A DNA stretch of 64,000 nucleotides. Source: HGM11368 sp051883415 (GTDB lineage: Bacteria > Bacillota > Clostridia > Christensenellales > UBA3700). Below, piece after piece: positions 40,984 to 49,993 of this stretch (its first letter is position 1; each line of letters begins with the position of its first letter). The stretch covers positions 135,543-199,542 of the forward strand of contig JBJETR010000072.1 in NCBI GenBank assembly GCA_051883415.1, given 5' to 3'. A program made the translations under genes and the position numbers. The notes under the pieces were generated by a model. The model worked only from the letters and a program-made list of their open reading frames with translations. It had not been told where the DNA came from and did not search any database.

Positions 40984-42164
40984 ATTTCTTCCGCCAATGC
41001 CTTTATGCTGTCAACGTTGCCCTCGCTCGGTGCAGCCTTAACCGATACTTTGTTGCCAAGCAAGGTGATATTTTTCATCTTTTCCAACTCTTTAGCTATC
41101 AATGTACCGCTAGTTGCCGACCAAGTTCCGTTTTCCACGATACCAACGGTGCGGTTCTGGAGATTGTGCGAGATAATTTCTGCCAGATATCTCTCTATAG
41201 GCGTAAATATTGCACCGTTGTAGGTCGCCGATGCGATAACGATATGCGAGCATCTAAAGCTCTCCGCCACCAGATACGATACGTCTACGTTGGAGGCGTC
41301 GTACACCTTCAAATTGCGGACGCCTAGATTGTCCAACTGAGCGGCAAGCATATCCACCGCCTCTGCGGTATGTCCGTATATTGAGCCGTATATCAACACG
41401 ACCTCATTATCCTCGCTTTGATACGTGCTCCATTTGACGTACTTGTCGAGTATTTTGTCTATATCCTTTCTCCAGACAGGTCCGTGGAGAGGTGCGAGCA
41501 TCTTGACCTCTGCACCCGTCAATTTTGCTAGAGCGTTCTTGACTTGCACGCCGTACTTGCCCACGATATTGGTATAATATCTTCTCGACTCTTCTTGCCA
41601 TTCGTCGCCCTTGTATGCTTGGTCGGCAAAAACGTTGCCGCTAAGCGCACCGAAAGTGCCGAATGCGTCTGCGGAGAAGAGAATGCCCGTCGTAGTATCC
41701 AAGGTCATCATAACCTCAGGCCAATGCACCATTGGCGCAAAGACGAACTTCAACTCGTGACTGCCAAGGCTGAGCGTGTCGTTGTCTTTGACGATAATCC
41801 TTCTCTCTGCCCAATCGCACCCGAAGTATTCTTGTATCATCATCGACGCCTTATTGTTGGTGACGAGCCTTGCATTAGGGAAGACACACATCACGTCCTC
41901 GATACATGCGCAATGGTCGGGCTCCATGTGGTTGACGACAAAATAATCCAAGTCCCTACCGTCAAGGGCGTCCTTGACCTTTTGCAAAAACACTCTACCC
42001 ACAGCGTCGTCGACGCTATCGAGCAAAGCCGTCTTTTCGTCTACGATAAGATAGCTGTTATAACTTACTCCTCTGTCAAGCGGATAGATATTTTCAAACA
42101 ACTTGATTCTTCTATCGCTTGCGCCTACGTAATAAATATCTTGTGATATAGTTTGTTTTATCAT
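40956..42164 (-). CDS. FprA-type flavo-diiron protein (O2/NO reductase)
   Basis: A 402-residue A-type flavoprotein. The N-terminal MBL-like domain holds the di-iron ligands in VVNHMEPDHCACIED (HxExDH), HWPEVMMTLD and the SADAFGTFG and LAPLHGPVWR motifs; the C-terminal flavodoxin domain (about residue 250 on) binds FMN through VLIYGSIYGHTAEAV. It reduces oxygen to water or nitric oxide to nitrous oxide in anaerobes. The start at 42164 follows GAGGTG. First gene of an operon with two DNA repair enzymes. Confidence 0.94.
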   Translation of the reverse strand: MIKQTISQDIYYVGASDRRIKLFENIYPLDRGVSYNSYLIVDEKTALLDSVDDAVGRVFLQKVKDALDGRDLDYFVVNHMEPDHCACIEDVMCVFPNARLVTNNKASMMIQEYFGCDWAERRIIVKDNDTLSLGSHELKFVFAPMVHWPEVMMTLDTTTGILFSADAFGTFGALSGNVFADQAYKGDEWQEESRRYYTNIVGKYGVQVKNALAKLTGAEVKMLAPLHGPVWRKDIDKILDKYVKWSTYQSEDNEVVLIYGSIYGHTAEAVDMLAAQLDNLGVRNLKVYDASNVDVSYLVAESFRCSHIVIASATYNGAIFTPIERYLAEIISHNLQNRTVGIVENGTWSATSGTLIAKELEKMKNITLLGNKVSVKAAPSEGNVDSIKALAEEICSNLHQKY

Positions 42165-42170
42165 AAACAC

Positions 42171-42423
42171 CTCTATTATTATCTATTAGTATTATATAGC
42201 TTTTTCCTAGCAAAGTAAAACAGATTGATTGTTGACAAAATCATACTCTTTATGATAGATTGTTTTGCTTATTTATCTCAGCTGATATAACTAAACGACG
42301 TTCTATCCTCTTACCTTCTACAAGTCGCAACCTCGCATTATAATATAATATCCGTATAATATATCTTTTCCAACCTGCCTTTCTTGCAAAAGTGCAACCT
42401 TCTCACTCTTTTTTTGCTTCAAA
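42171..42423. other. Intergenic region upstream of fprA
   Basis: About 250 bp without a credible gene. On the minus strand a promoter-like TTGGAA-17 bp-TATTAT lies near 42355-42385 and a second TATAAT near 42194; on the plus strand a TTGACA near 42231. No known riboswitch was recognised. Confidence 0.4.
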
Positions 42424-42452
42424 TAAGCCCTATCCGACAAGATAGGGCTTTA
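42424..42452 (-). terminator. Terminator of the AAA/YbjN operon
   Basis: Stem TAAGCCCTATC/GATAGGGCTTTA with a 6-nt loop, about 75 bp after the last stop codon. Confidence 0.7.
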
Positions 42453-42527
42453 GCATAATTATCGTTGTGTTTTGCCGTCTTTGTTCCAATGCTACGGCTC
42501 AATATGTATATCGATATTTATTTTAGT

Positions 42528-42986
42528 CTATTTAATAACGTCTCCGATATCGCCCGAGCCGGTACCCAACGTCGACAGAGCTTGACCATATTGCATAAAC
42601 GCTTCGTGTGCAGAGTGTATCATGTAATCAAAAACGTCCTCACTTATTAGGCTACCCGGATAGCAATTAGTCATTCTAAAGAAGACGTTGCCTTTGTTGT
42701 CGTCATAGTCAAAATGTCCGTCGAATATTTCGGAGTTGACCAACGCCAAACCCATTGCCATTTCCATAGACAATTCTTCATGGACGACAAACGATAACGG
42801 CATTATCAATTCAAAATAATGATTTTGGGCGTTTACGTGCATAATCAACTTTATAGAAGTATTATCAAAACAATAGTCAAAAAATACAGCCATACGGTCG
42901 GTATTTTTGTTATATTCTACGTTTGATTTGTCCAAAAAGCTGCACAATTGCTCATACATTTTCATTGCCAATTGTTCGTCAGTCAT
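42528..42986 (-). CDS. YbjN-like protein
   Basis: A 152-residue acidic soluble protein. The central alternating strands and the motif IFDGHFDYDDNKGNVFFRMTN, followed by a final helix (ISEDVFDYMIHSAHEAFMQY), match the YbjN/type III secretion chaperone-like fold. No catalytic residues are apparent. It overlaps the preceding gene by 8 bp and closes the operon with the AAA ATPase. A chaperone or adaptor role is inferred from fold and position only. Confidence 0.55.
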   Translation of the reverse strand: MTDEQLAMKMYEQLCSFLDKSNVEYNKNTDRMAVFFDYCFDNTSIKLIMHVNAQNHYFELIMPLSFVVHEELSMEMAMGLALVNSEIFDGHFDYDDNKGNVFFRMTNCYPGSLISEDVFDYMIHSAHEAFMQYGQALSTLGTGSGDIGDVIK

Positions 42987-43476
42987 CTCTTTCCTCCGGA
43001 TTGTTTATCCAATTCATCAATTCTTCTAACGACGTTTTGCCTTCGGCTATCGAACTAAGCTTTCCGCCATATTTATCCACCACAGAACAAGATAAAAAAA
43101 TCAAATACTTTATGGCAGACTCACTCAACACGCTTTCTCGATAGCTCGTCGTCGCTCTATATAACATCTTTTTTCTCAACATGTTCAACTCAAAATTGCC
43201 GTATATCAAAAATTTGTTGATTGCACACGTCGCAATACACGTGTCCGGCAATTTTTCTTTAGGCACGTCAAAAGGTAGGTAACTGTATACCGAAACTATC
43301 ATTTGCTTTAGCTCAAGCACAATACAAATAGTCATGGGAAAATTTTTGCCTGCGACACAACAATACGCTGTATACTTGTCATCGTCCGTATCAAAAACCC
43401 ACTGCATTCCGTTTAGAGCATCGCGGACGGTTTTCCACGTCCTTATTGCCTGATTCTTTTGATTATCCGACATCAT
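42979..43476 (-). CDS. Second YbjN-like protein
   Basis: A 165-residue soluble protein with the same strand-strand-helix plan as its downstream neighbour: WVFDTDDDKYTAYCCVAGK, IVLELKQMIVSVYSYLPFDVP, KFLIYGNFELNM and a C-terminal helix. No family assigned with certainty. The ATG at 43476 is chosen because GGGAGAAC lies before it; the AAA gene stop is 22 bp upstream. It probably works with the AAA ATPase and the downstream paralogue. Confidence 0.5.
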   Translation of the reverse strand: MMSDNQKNQAIRTWKTVRDALNGMQWVFDTDDDKYTAYCCVAGKNFPMTICIVLELKQMIVSVYSYLPFDVPKEKLPDTCIATCAINKFLIYGNFELNMLRKKMLYRATTSYRESVLSESAIKYLIFLSCSVVDKYGGKLSSIAEGKTSLEELMNWINNPEERDD

Positions 43477-43497
43477 TGTTCTCCCTCTCTCAACCAA

Positions 43498-45525
43498 TCA
43501 AAATCCTATCTTCTTATCAGATACGTCGTATCTAAATTCCTTATCGTTGCAAGCGCTCAAAAAGTCCTCTTTTTTAAGACACACTTTCTTACACTTAGCT
43601 AGTTGGCTACGCATAGCCGCTTTTGCCCACGTCCTTTCAAACAAGTTACGCACAAATCGTGCATTGCTAAATTCCTTGGTGCTAAGCATTTTGTCAGGAA
43701 TAGCCAAGAAGTACTCCTTGGCGCAATCCAACAAATCTTCGCTATAGCTAAACTTGCCGCGGAGCATATCGCAAAAGATATCATACAACTGCTCTCTGCT
43801 AAAGTTAGGGAACTCGATTACGTATGGCATTCTGCTAGCTAGTCCCGCATTGCCTTTCATCAATTTTTCCATATCGTCGGTATATCCAGCCATAATTAGG
43901 ACCATTTCCGAACGATGATTTTCCATCTCGGCAATCAAGGTGTCCAACGCCTCTCTACCGAAGTCCCTGTCGTTATCATCGCCTCTGAACAATGAGTATG
44001 CCTCGTCGATAAACAATACCGAGCCGTAAGCGTCACGACACATACTTGCAGTCTTTGGCGCCGTTTCTCCTATGTATCTTCCGCAAAAATCTCTGCCTTG
44101 ATATTCATAAAAATTGCCTATCTTCAAGACGCCCTTTTCCTTGAGGATTTTGCCCAAAATTCTTGCGAAAGTCGTCTTTCCGGTACCGGGATTGCCGACA
44201 AACCTCATGTGTATACAAGGAGCCGACAACGTGTTTTCTTTTCTTAGCAGTTCTATCTGCGCAATAATCTCCTCGAACTTCCTCTTAACCTCTTCTCCGC
44301 CCACCAACTTGCCTAGCATTTCGTAGCCGGACATACCTTCATCGTCTAGGTGATGGCATATACCTTTAGCTTGATTTTTGCCGATAACGCTGTTTGGCTT
44401 TTTTGAATTGGCGTTGTGCAGACGTTTTTTGTATATCAATTCCATAGCGACTTTTTTGATAGTATTGACACCATAGAATTTGCCGTCGCTCTTTTCTTCT
44501 ACTATGCGTTGCTGGAACATTTTCCAAGCATCAGGCGTAAGTACAAAATTTTGTTCCTCAAAAATCTTATTGGCACAAGCTTTGATCTCATCGTCGTTGA
44601 AAGGAACGAATGCAACACTTCTGACGAACATTATGTCGTTGATAGCGTCTTTGATTTTTTTGAGCACCTCGCTGTCCACAAACGGAACGCGAAAAATAAC
44701 GATATACTTGCCTATCAACTTTTCTAAACAACGCAATAGACTCTTAAAAGTAGCGTCATTGAGGTTATCCAACCATTCTCGTATATCTATACACAAGATT
44801 TTTATCTTGTCTTCGCCACTCGCCACAGCGTTATTCAAGTCCTTGATCAACTCTGCGACCTTAATTTTGTTGCTCGGATTAGGCATAGCAATTTCTAACA
44901 CCGGCTTTTTAGAATTTATCTCAACGATATCGGTAGACTTTATTACTTTAGCCAATATTCTTAGATAGGTCGACAAGCCGTAGCCGTCGTTGATAGCAAA
45001 CAGGTAGCTTTGATACAAAAAAGGCATATTGTTTTTGCCTCCACGTATTTGCGGAGCAATTTTGACAATTTCGTCAATGAGCTTCTTAAAATCTTCTCCT
45101 CCCACCATATCGTCAAGGTCAGTTTGTATGCAGTCAACGCTATTTGTTGTGTTGTCGCCATTTCCGAATAGCCTTACCATAATTCTTTCAACGCCGGATT
45201 CGATAATTCTATTTTCTTCTTCCGTAATCGATGTATCACTGTCCTGCTCGGGCTCATCGGTCTTAACCAAGGTTAAATCCAATTTACAGTCATCATCGTC
45301 TTTGTATTTTTCACGGAGTATTGCGTGGACGGTAATCAAAATATTCTTACCTATTATTGCATCGTCGACGTCAAAGGTAATAGAGGTCGTGTCGGCTTCT
45401 ATCACTTTAATTTCTTCTTTTAATATTTTTTCCAAATATTCTCGCACAACGACAATTGGCAATTTTTCGTCGTCTTTATGCTTCAGACACCATTCGTATT
45501 CCAACTCTAACGTAAATCTTTTCAT
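43498..45525 (-). CDS. Tandem AAA ATPase (SpoVK/CbbX-like) with a degenerate first module
   Basis: A 675-residue protein. Residues 1-100 form a unique N-terminal domain with an acidic linker. A first module (about 150-400) has an AAA-like plan but lacks working motifs: SYLFAINDGYGLSTYLRILA replaces Walker A and ILCIDIREW replaces Walker B. The second module is a CbbX/SpoVK-type AAA: GNPGTGKTTFARILGKIL (about residue 445), VLFIDEAYSLFRG (about 505), MVLIMAGYTDDMEKLM and GLASRMPYVIEFPNF. Such ATPases remodel protein complexes, for example CbbX and EccA. First gene of the operon with two YbjN-like proteins. Confidence 0.85.
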   Translation of the reverse strand: MKRFTLELEYEWCLKHKDDEKLPIVVVREYLEKILKEEIKVIEADTTSITFDVDDAIIGKNILITVHAILREKYKDDDDCKLDLTLVKTDEPEQDSDTSITEEENRIIESGVERIMVRLFGNGDNTTNSVDCIQTDLDDMVGGEDFKKLIDEIVKIAPQIRGGKNNMPFLYQSYLFAINDGYGLSTYLRILAKVIKSTDIVEINSKKPVLEIAMPNPSNKIKVAELIKDLNNAVASGEDKIKILCIDIREWLDNLNDATFKSLLRCLEKLIGKYIVIFRVPFVDSEVLKKIKDAINDIMFVRSVAFVPFNDDEIKACANKIFEEQNFVLTPDAWKMFQQRIVEEKSDGKFYGVNTIKKVAMELIYKKRLHNANSKKPNSVIGKNQAKGICHHLDDEGMSGYEMLGKLVGGEEVKRKFEEIIAQIELLRKENTLSAPCIHMRFVGNPGTGKTTFARILGKILKEKGVLKIGNFYEYQGRDFCGRYIGETAPKTASMCRDAYGSVLFIDEAYSLFRGDDNDRDFGREALDTLIAEMENHRSEMVLIMAGYTDDMEKLMKGNAGLASRMPYVIEFPNFSREQLYDIFCDMLRGKFSYSEDLLDCAKEYFLAIPDKMLSTKEFSNARFVRNLFERTWAKAAMRSQLAKCKKVCLKKEDFLSACNDKEFRYDVSDKKIGF

Positions 45526-45576
45526 TTTTCCCTCGTGATTAGTTGATAAAAATATAAACCGTTATTATACATACCA

Positions 45577-45605
45577 ATTATATATTTTTTTTGACAAAAA
45601 AGCAA
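45577..45605 (-). promoter_or_regulatory. Promoter for the AAA/YbjN operon
   Basis: Minus-strand TTGCTT (plus 45600-45605), 17-bp spacer, TATAAT (plus 45577-45582); SD GAGGG before the gene. Confidence 0.55.
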
Positions 45606-45620
45606 TACGCTTGGCAAAAA

Positions 45621-45653
45621 TATTCAGCCATACCTCATTGGTATGGCTGAATA
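45621..45653 (-). terminator. Terminator of dpaAB
   Basis: Perfect 14-bp stem TATTCAGCCATACC/GGTATGGCTGAATA, TCATT loop, TTTTT on the minus strand. Confidence 0.9.
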
Positions 45654-46238
45654 TCATCTGGCAACGATAATGGGCTGGATTTGCTCGCCGTCTAGTGCCT
45701 TTTCTAGCGTTGACACGACTTTTTCGAAGTCCGCCACCAACGACCTTGCCTTTTTGATTGGATCGTCCTGCCCGAACGGCACGAAGTACACGTTGCGATA
45801 ATTAAGCAATTTACCTATGTTCTTTGCACTCCCGCTCAATCCGTCGTTGGTAGACACCGCAATCACGAGCGGTCTATTGTTGCGCAAATGTGCCTTACAC
45901 GCCATAGTTACGGTGCCGTCGGTCATAGAATTTGCCAGCTTGGCAAGAGTATTGCCAGTGCACGGAGCAACCAACAATACGTCGAACATTCTCTTTGGTC
46001 CGATAGGCTCTGCACCCACTATATCGATTATTGGGCTCTTTCCCGTCAGTTCCACCACCCTATTCCAAAAGTCGGTGGCAAGGAAAAATCTCGTGTCTGT
46101 GCTTGCCACCTTTTCCGAAAAAATCGGTGTTACGTCACAACCCATATCTACTAATTGCCGTATCATATTCAAACAACGTGACAAGGTGCAAAACGAACCC
46201 GTTATTGCCACGCCGATTTTCTTACCCGTCAGGTCCAT
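45654..46238 (-). CDS. dpaB: Dipicolinate synthase subunit B
   Basis: A 194-residue flavoprotein-like subunit (SpoVFB). GKKIGVAITGSFCTLSRC opens the flavin-binding fold; VLLVAPCTGNTLAKLANSMTDG and RPLVIAVSTNDGLSGSAKNIG are characteristic. With DpaA it makes dipicolinic acid, which accumulates in the endospore core. SD GGAGAG; 12 bp after dpaA. Confidence 0.94.
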   Translation of the reverse strand: MDLTGKKIGVAITGSFCTLSRCLNMIRQLVDMGCDVTPIFSEKVASTDTRFFLATDFWNRVVELTGKSPIIDIVGAEPIGPKRMFDVLLVAPCTGNTLAKLANSMTDGTVTMACKAHLRNNRPLVIAVSTNDGLSGSAKNIGKLLNYRNVYFVPFGQDDPIKKARSLVADFEKVVSTLEKALDGEQIQPIIVAR

Positions 46239-46250
46239 AATCTCTCCTTG

Positions 46251-47006
46251 TCAGGGTGAATAGGACAGCACTGCGTCGCACAAAAGCCTGGCGGCAGATT
46301 GCGGACAAGTCTTTGACGGCACCGAAGAGGCTATCAAATAATTGACGCCCGCCTTCGCCCACTCGTCGTAGTCAAAGGGATAGACCTTGCTGGCAAGTTC
46401 CAATACGAAGACTCCCTTTTTGACAGGCGGATTGACCTCAAAAAGTCTACTTGGAGCGGTATTGATTATGCAGTCGAATTGCGTATAATCGCACTCTTTC
46501 CAAGATACGTGCCTATATCCTACGACGGTTGGATTTTTGTCCTCTCTCGAGCAAGTTATCACTATGATTTTGCTACCAAACTTTTGCAATACTTCCGCCA
46601 TGGCTTTGGCAAGTTTTCCCCACCCGATCACTCCAAACGTCATATCTCTTAGGCACTTATCCGTGTTGTCGATTATATATTTTAGGCTCCCTTCCGCCGT
46701 CAAATAGCTATTTTCTTGACCAAAGAGCGGCAATCTCAAGATAGATATACACTCGCATCCTTTAGCCGTCAATTTTTCCGCCGCCTTGCCGTCGATAAAG
46801 AAGTAAAAAACTTTGCTTCCTACGGCAATATTATCGACGTCGTCAACCTGCAACTTGGACGATACCGATAGAATAATCTTTGCAGCTCTATCGCTTGAGA
46901 GGTCAAGATATTCTTTGAAAGTAATCGTTTCGTACTTACTCTCCAACGTTTCTTTTGCTAGTCGACTTCGTTGGTCTACGACGTCCACCACCATCAAATC
47001 TTCCAT
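46251..47006 (-). CDS. dpaA: Dipicolinate synthase subunit A
   Basis: About 251 residues, somewhat shorter than the roughly 300 of Bacillus DpaA. The Rossmann NAD(P)-binding motif is FGVIGWGKLAKAMAEVL; RLPLFGQENSYLTAEGSLKYII and DCIINTAPSRLFEVN match SpoVFA. It oxidises the tetrahydrodipicolinate-derived intermediate to dipicolinate. Two adjacent ATG codons are possible starts; the second (47006) has the better distance from GGGTG. In sporulating cells it would be expressed in the mother cell (known for the family). Confidence 0.9.
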   Translation of the reverse strand: MEDLMVVDVVDQRSRLAKETLESKYETITFKEYLDLSSDRAAKIILSVSSKLQVDDVDNIAVGSKVFYFFIDGKAAEKLTAKGCECISILRLPLFGQENSYLTAEGSLKYIIDNTDKCLRDMTFGVIGWGKLAKAMAEVLQKFGSKIIVITCSREDKNPTVVGYRHVSWKECDYTQFDCIINTAPSRLFEVNPPVKKGVFVLELASKVYPFDYDEWAKAGVNYLIASSVPSKTCPQSAARLLCDAVLSYSP

Positions 47007-47081
47007 CATTCACCCTGTTTTCATATTTATTGCGTGATTGCAATATACTTAGATATATGAATTTTTGTTGTGAGGTGTTCT

Positions 47082-48095
47082 ATGGAAAACTCTTTTTTTG
47101 CAGGCGCAACCACTTCTCGCGGTTTTGTCAATCTCTACGACGGCATTATTGATAGGGATAATTGCACGGCATTCTTTGTCGTCAAAGGCGGTTCGGGCGT
47201 AGGCAAGAGTACTATGCTCAAAAAAATCGCCGCTTCTGTCCAAGATAGATATGAGGTGGAATATTTTAGATGCTCTGCCGATACCGACAGTCTTGACGGA
47301 ATAGCTCTTCCCGATAAAGGTATAGCAATGGTGGACGGTACGGCGCCCCACGTCATAGAGAGCAAGTACGTATGTTGCACCGATTGGACTATAGACCTGT
47401 CCACCTGCCTAGACTACAAGGTTTTGCAAGGTCAAAAATCCAAGCTCGTAAGTCTAAATAAGGACAAATCCGACTGCTATCGCTATGCCACCGACGCCAT
47501 TGCCTCGGCGGGAAAAATATTTGACGCCACGTACCGAATGACCAAGGACAAGATTGACTACCAAGGGGTACTTTCACTGTCGCACCGCCTTATCGAAGAC
47601 GCCGACTGTTCTCGCAAGCGAGCACTATTCGGCTATGCAATCACCTCGCTCGGCGAAGTTTATCTCCCTTGCAAGTTCTCCAAAAAGCTCTATCGCCTCG
47701 TGGGTAATCGTTACGCCCGCCATATCATTCTGGACGTGGTCAAAGCCTTGGCGGACGCACAAGGAGTCAAGTATCAAGTCTTCTATTCCCCACTCAATCC
47801 CGACGTAGTTTGCGACTTGGTTTTCGCCGACAGAGTAATATCCACCAACCCCAACTTTTCGGCAGACGACGAAGCAATCATCGACGCTTCGGCTTTCCTT
47901 TCAAGCGAGCCCGACGTCTACTCCCTACAAATCTCCGAGCGAAGACTAATAGATTGGGCTGTGGAGCAACTGCAAAGAGCCAAAGCCCTCCACGCCGAGA
48001 TAGAAAAGATTTATATCCCGTCGGTAGACTTCGACAAGGTCAATAGGATTACCGCCGAAACTATCGAAAAACTCAATACGTATCTACAAAAATAG
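47082..48095 (+). CDS. P-loop ATPase of the PRK06851 type
   Basis: A 337-residue protein with Walker A FVVKGGSGVGKSTMLKK near residue 30 and a second, incompletely preserved nucleotide-binding half (YAITSLGEVYLPCKF onwards) in the pattern of PRK06851 ATPases found in spore-forming Firmicutes. AMVDGTAPHVIESKY is characteristic. Function unknown. The ATG at 47082 is chosen over 47070 because GAGGTG lies at the right distance. Divergent from dpaAB. Confidence 0.72.
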   Translation: MENSFFAGATTSRGFVNLYDGIIDRDNCTAFFVVKGGSGVGKSTMLKKIAASVQDRYEVEYFRCSADTDSLDGIALPDKGIAMVDGTAPHVIESKYVCCTDWTIDLSTCLDYKVLQGQKSKLVSLNKDKSDCYRYATDAIASAGKIFDATYRMTKDKIDYQGVLSLSHRLIEDADCSRKRALFGYAITSLGEVYLPCKFSKKLYRLVGNRYARHIILDVVKALADAQGVKYQVFYSPLNPDVVCDLVFADRVISTNPNFSADDEAIIDASAFLSSEPDVYSLQISERRLIDWAVEQLQRAKALHAEIEKIYIPSVDFDKVNRITAETIEKLNTYLQK

Positions 48096-48260
48096 ACACG
48101 CTAATAGACAACAAGTTGCCTACGAAATATCGCCGTCACAGTTAGAGTACAAGTGGTCATTCGTCTACTAAATTATGCGTCGTTGCCGATATTATTGCAA
48201 CTGCGACATATATTTTGCGACAACCAATCTATTAGGTAAATATGCTTACAAAATACTATC

Positions 48261-48289
48261 AAAAGAGGTGACTTTTCGTCACCTCTTTT
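48261..48289 (-). terminator. Terminator of the sigH operon
   Basis: Perfect 12-bp stem AAAAGAGGTGAC/GTCACCTCTTTT overlapping the sigH stop codon. The 165 bp between it and the ATPase gene hold nothing recognisable. Confidence 0.82.
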
Positions 48290-48860
48290 ATTCCAACCAT
48301 TTTTTGGACAGTTTCTTGATTTTCCGCTTAATCTTTTGCAGCGTATTGTCCACGAATTTCTCGTTTTTACCCACTTGCAACGCAATATCGCCGTACGACT
48401 CGCCGTCGAGATAGAGTCGCAAGACCTTTTGTTCCAGCTCGCTCAACTCTTTGTTCAAGCCTTGTATCACCGAGTCGACAATTTGCCTCTCTATAGTCTT
48501 TTCTTCCATGGACGGACCGTGGTCCTCAATCTCGCTACTTTGGGTTATGTCCACGCTCTCGTTGAGGGTATTGTGAGTGGCGGCGTTATACTTTTTGATA
48601 GCGTCGAAGAGCTTGTTGCGTATGCACGAGCAAGCGTAGGTATAGAAGCTGACGTTGCTAGTAGCGTCGTAACTCAACACTGCCTTATACAGTCCTATCC
48701 AACCTTCTTCGAACAAATCTTCCTTGTCGGCGCCCTTGAGAAAATAATCTCTCATCAAAGAACTGACGACCACTTTGTAGGCGGTCATCAACTCTTCGAG
48801 CGCTCTATCGTCGCCCTCTCTAATCTTTTGCAAAAGAACTAAATCTCTATTATTGTCCAT
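48288..48860 (-). CDS. sigH: RNA polymerase sigma factor SigH
   Basis: A 190-residue sigma-70 family factor. Region 2 has DLFEEGWIGLYKAVLSYD and SFYTYACSCIRNKLFDAIKKY; region 4 has LSELEQKVLRLYLDGESYGDIALQ and the ending NEKFVDNTLQKIKRKIKKL, which is characteristic of SigH. Synteny (mrnC, thyX, sigma factor) is that of Clostridial sigH. SigH drives early-sporulation and stationary-phase genes. Its start lies 11 bp inside thyX. Confidence 0.9.
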   Translation of the reverse strand: MDNNRDLVLLQKIREGDDRALEELMTAYKVVVSSLMRDYFLKGADKEDLFEEGWIGLYKAVLSYDATSNVSFYTYACSCIRNKLFDAIKKYNAATHNTLNESVDITQSSEIEDHGPSMEEKTIERQIVDSVIQGLNKELSELEQKVLRLYLDGESYGDIALQVGKNEKFVDNTLQKIKRKIKKLSKKWLE

Positions 48861-49593
48861 TCTTTAGTCCTTGTTGTTTTTCTCTCATTTCTTTGGCTTT
48901 TCCGCAACACTTAGCGCCCTCGGTGCAAGCCCCCGCCACGCAATTTGGCCCGCTTGTGCAAAAGATATTAGGCGCAACCTGCAACACGAGGCCAAGCATT
49001 TGCCAAGCCACTTCTCTTATCTCCCATTGAGCTCTATTGCAGCATCTTAGGTGGAAGAAGTGTTGCAGCTCCCTTGCGTTCATAGTCACCACCATTTTGG
49101 TTTCGGCAGCGTTAGGCAAGACGAAACGAGCGTCCTCGTTGGACTTTTCGCAGTCACCTCCCAGCAAGCCTTGCCATTCGTTGTACCAATGTTGCATGAT
49201 AGCCATTTGGTCTTGATATTTCTTGACGGCGTCTTGTCCCAAGGCTTCGATGCTTGGAGGAATGATATAATTGAAGACGTCCACGTTTTTGCCCGCCGCA
49301 ACGTATCTTTGCGACTTGACGCTAAAGCTTGCAAGTCTATGACGAGTGATTTGAGCTAGTAGCGCTCTCGACACGCCCTCGATACCAAAGGTAAAGGATG
49401 CGTGTTCAAAAGGCGACATGTGTCCAAAGGACGATAGACGTGCGATAAACTTAGATACGTCACCGCTCTCCACGCCGTCTTTTAGGTCCTCGATAGTTGC
49501 GTCGCTATAACACAATTTCGCCGCCAAAGCAATAGTTTGCTCGGGATCGGGCGTATATTTCAACAAGGTCACTTGTGGCTTAACTTGTGCCAT
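48850..49593 (-). CDS. thyX: FAD-dependent thymidylate synthase
   Basis: A 247-residue ThyX enzyme making dTMP from dUMP with methylenetetrahydrofolate and FAD. The signature RHRLASFSVKSQR (RHRX7-8S type) is near residue 84 and HMSPFEHASFTF and MNARELQHFFHLR are conserved. A Cys-rich extension (CTSGPNCVAGACTEGAKCCG) ends the protein, possibly binding metal. One base separates it from the mrnC stop. Confidence 0.96.
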   Translation of the reverse strand: MAQVKPQVTLLKYTPDPEQTIALAAKLCYSDATIEDLKDGVESGDVSKFIARLSSFGHMSPFEHASFTFGIEGVSRALLAQITRHRLASFSVKSQRYVAAGKNVDVFNYIIPPSIEALGQDAVKKYQDQMAIMQHWYNEWQGLLGGDCEKSNEDARFVLPNAAETKMVVTMNARELQHFFHLRCCNRAQWEIREVAWQMLGLVLQVAPNIFCTSGPNCVAGACTEGAKCCGKAKEMREKQQGLKNGQ

Positions 49594-49594
49594 T

Positions 49595-49993
49595 TTATCC
49601 TCCTATATTCAACAATTCTTCTATTCTTCTACTATTGCCCACTAGATAGAGATAGCCGATAAGACACTCCAAAGCCGTGGCTTGCTTGTAGTCGGCAACG
49701 CTGGCGTTCTTGGCAATGGTATGCACTTTGGCGTTGCGTCCACGGTGATAGATTTCCTCTTCTTCTTGAGTCAGCAATGGCAGAATTTCTTGCATTTTAC
49801 TCGCTTGTGCCGAGGCTTTGACCATATTAGACACGGCTGTGTGCAACTGATTGGGTTTGCACCCCGTACTAACCGATAGCTTCGTCCTCACGTAGAGTGT
49901 ATGTACGCTATCGCCGATATAAGCCAAAGCAAGCGGACTCATCTGTGCGGCTTGCTTAGGCGTAAGCGGATTGTCTAACGTTGGCAAACTCAT
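49595..49993 (-). CDS. mrnC: Mini-ribonuclease III
   Basis: A 132-residue RNase III catalytic domain without the dsRNA-binding domain. LALAYIGDSVHTLYVRTKL carries the catalytic acidic residues, and RGRNAKVHTIAKNASVADYK and ALECLIGYLYL complete the fold. It matures 23S rRNA in Firmicutes. It begins inside the stop of the upstream aldolase gene (ATGA overlap). Confidence 0.92.
   Translation of the reverse strand: MSLPTLDNPLTPKQAAQMSPLALAYIGDSVHTLYVRTKLSVSTGCKPNQLHTAVSNMVKASAQASKMQEILPLLTQEEEEIYHRGRNAKVHTIAKNASVADYKQATALECLIGYLYLVGNSRRIEELLNIGG

Noticed and set aside
42171..42527. Possible small RNA upstream of fprA
   Set aside because: Promoter-like boxes exist on both strands but no conserved fold, known riboswitch or terminator-bounded unit could be made out.
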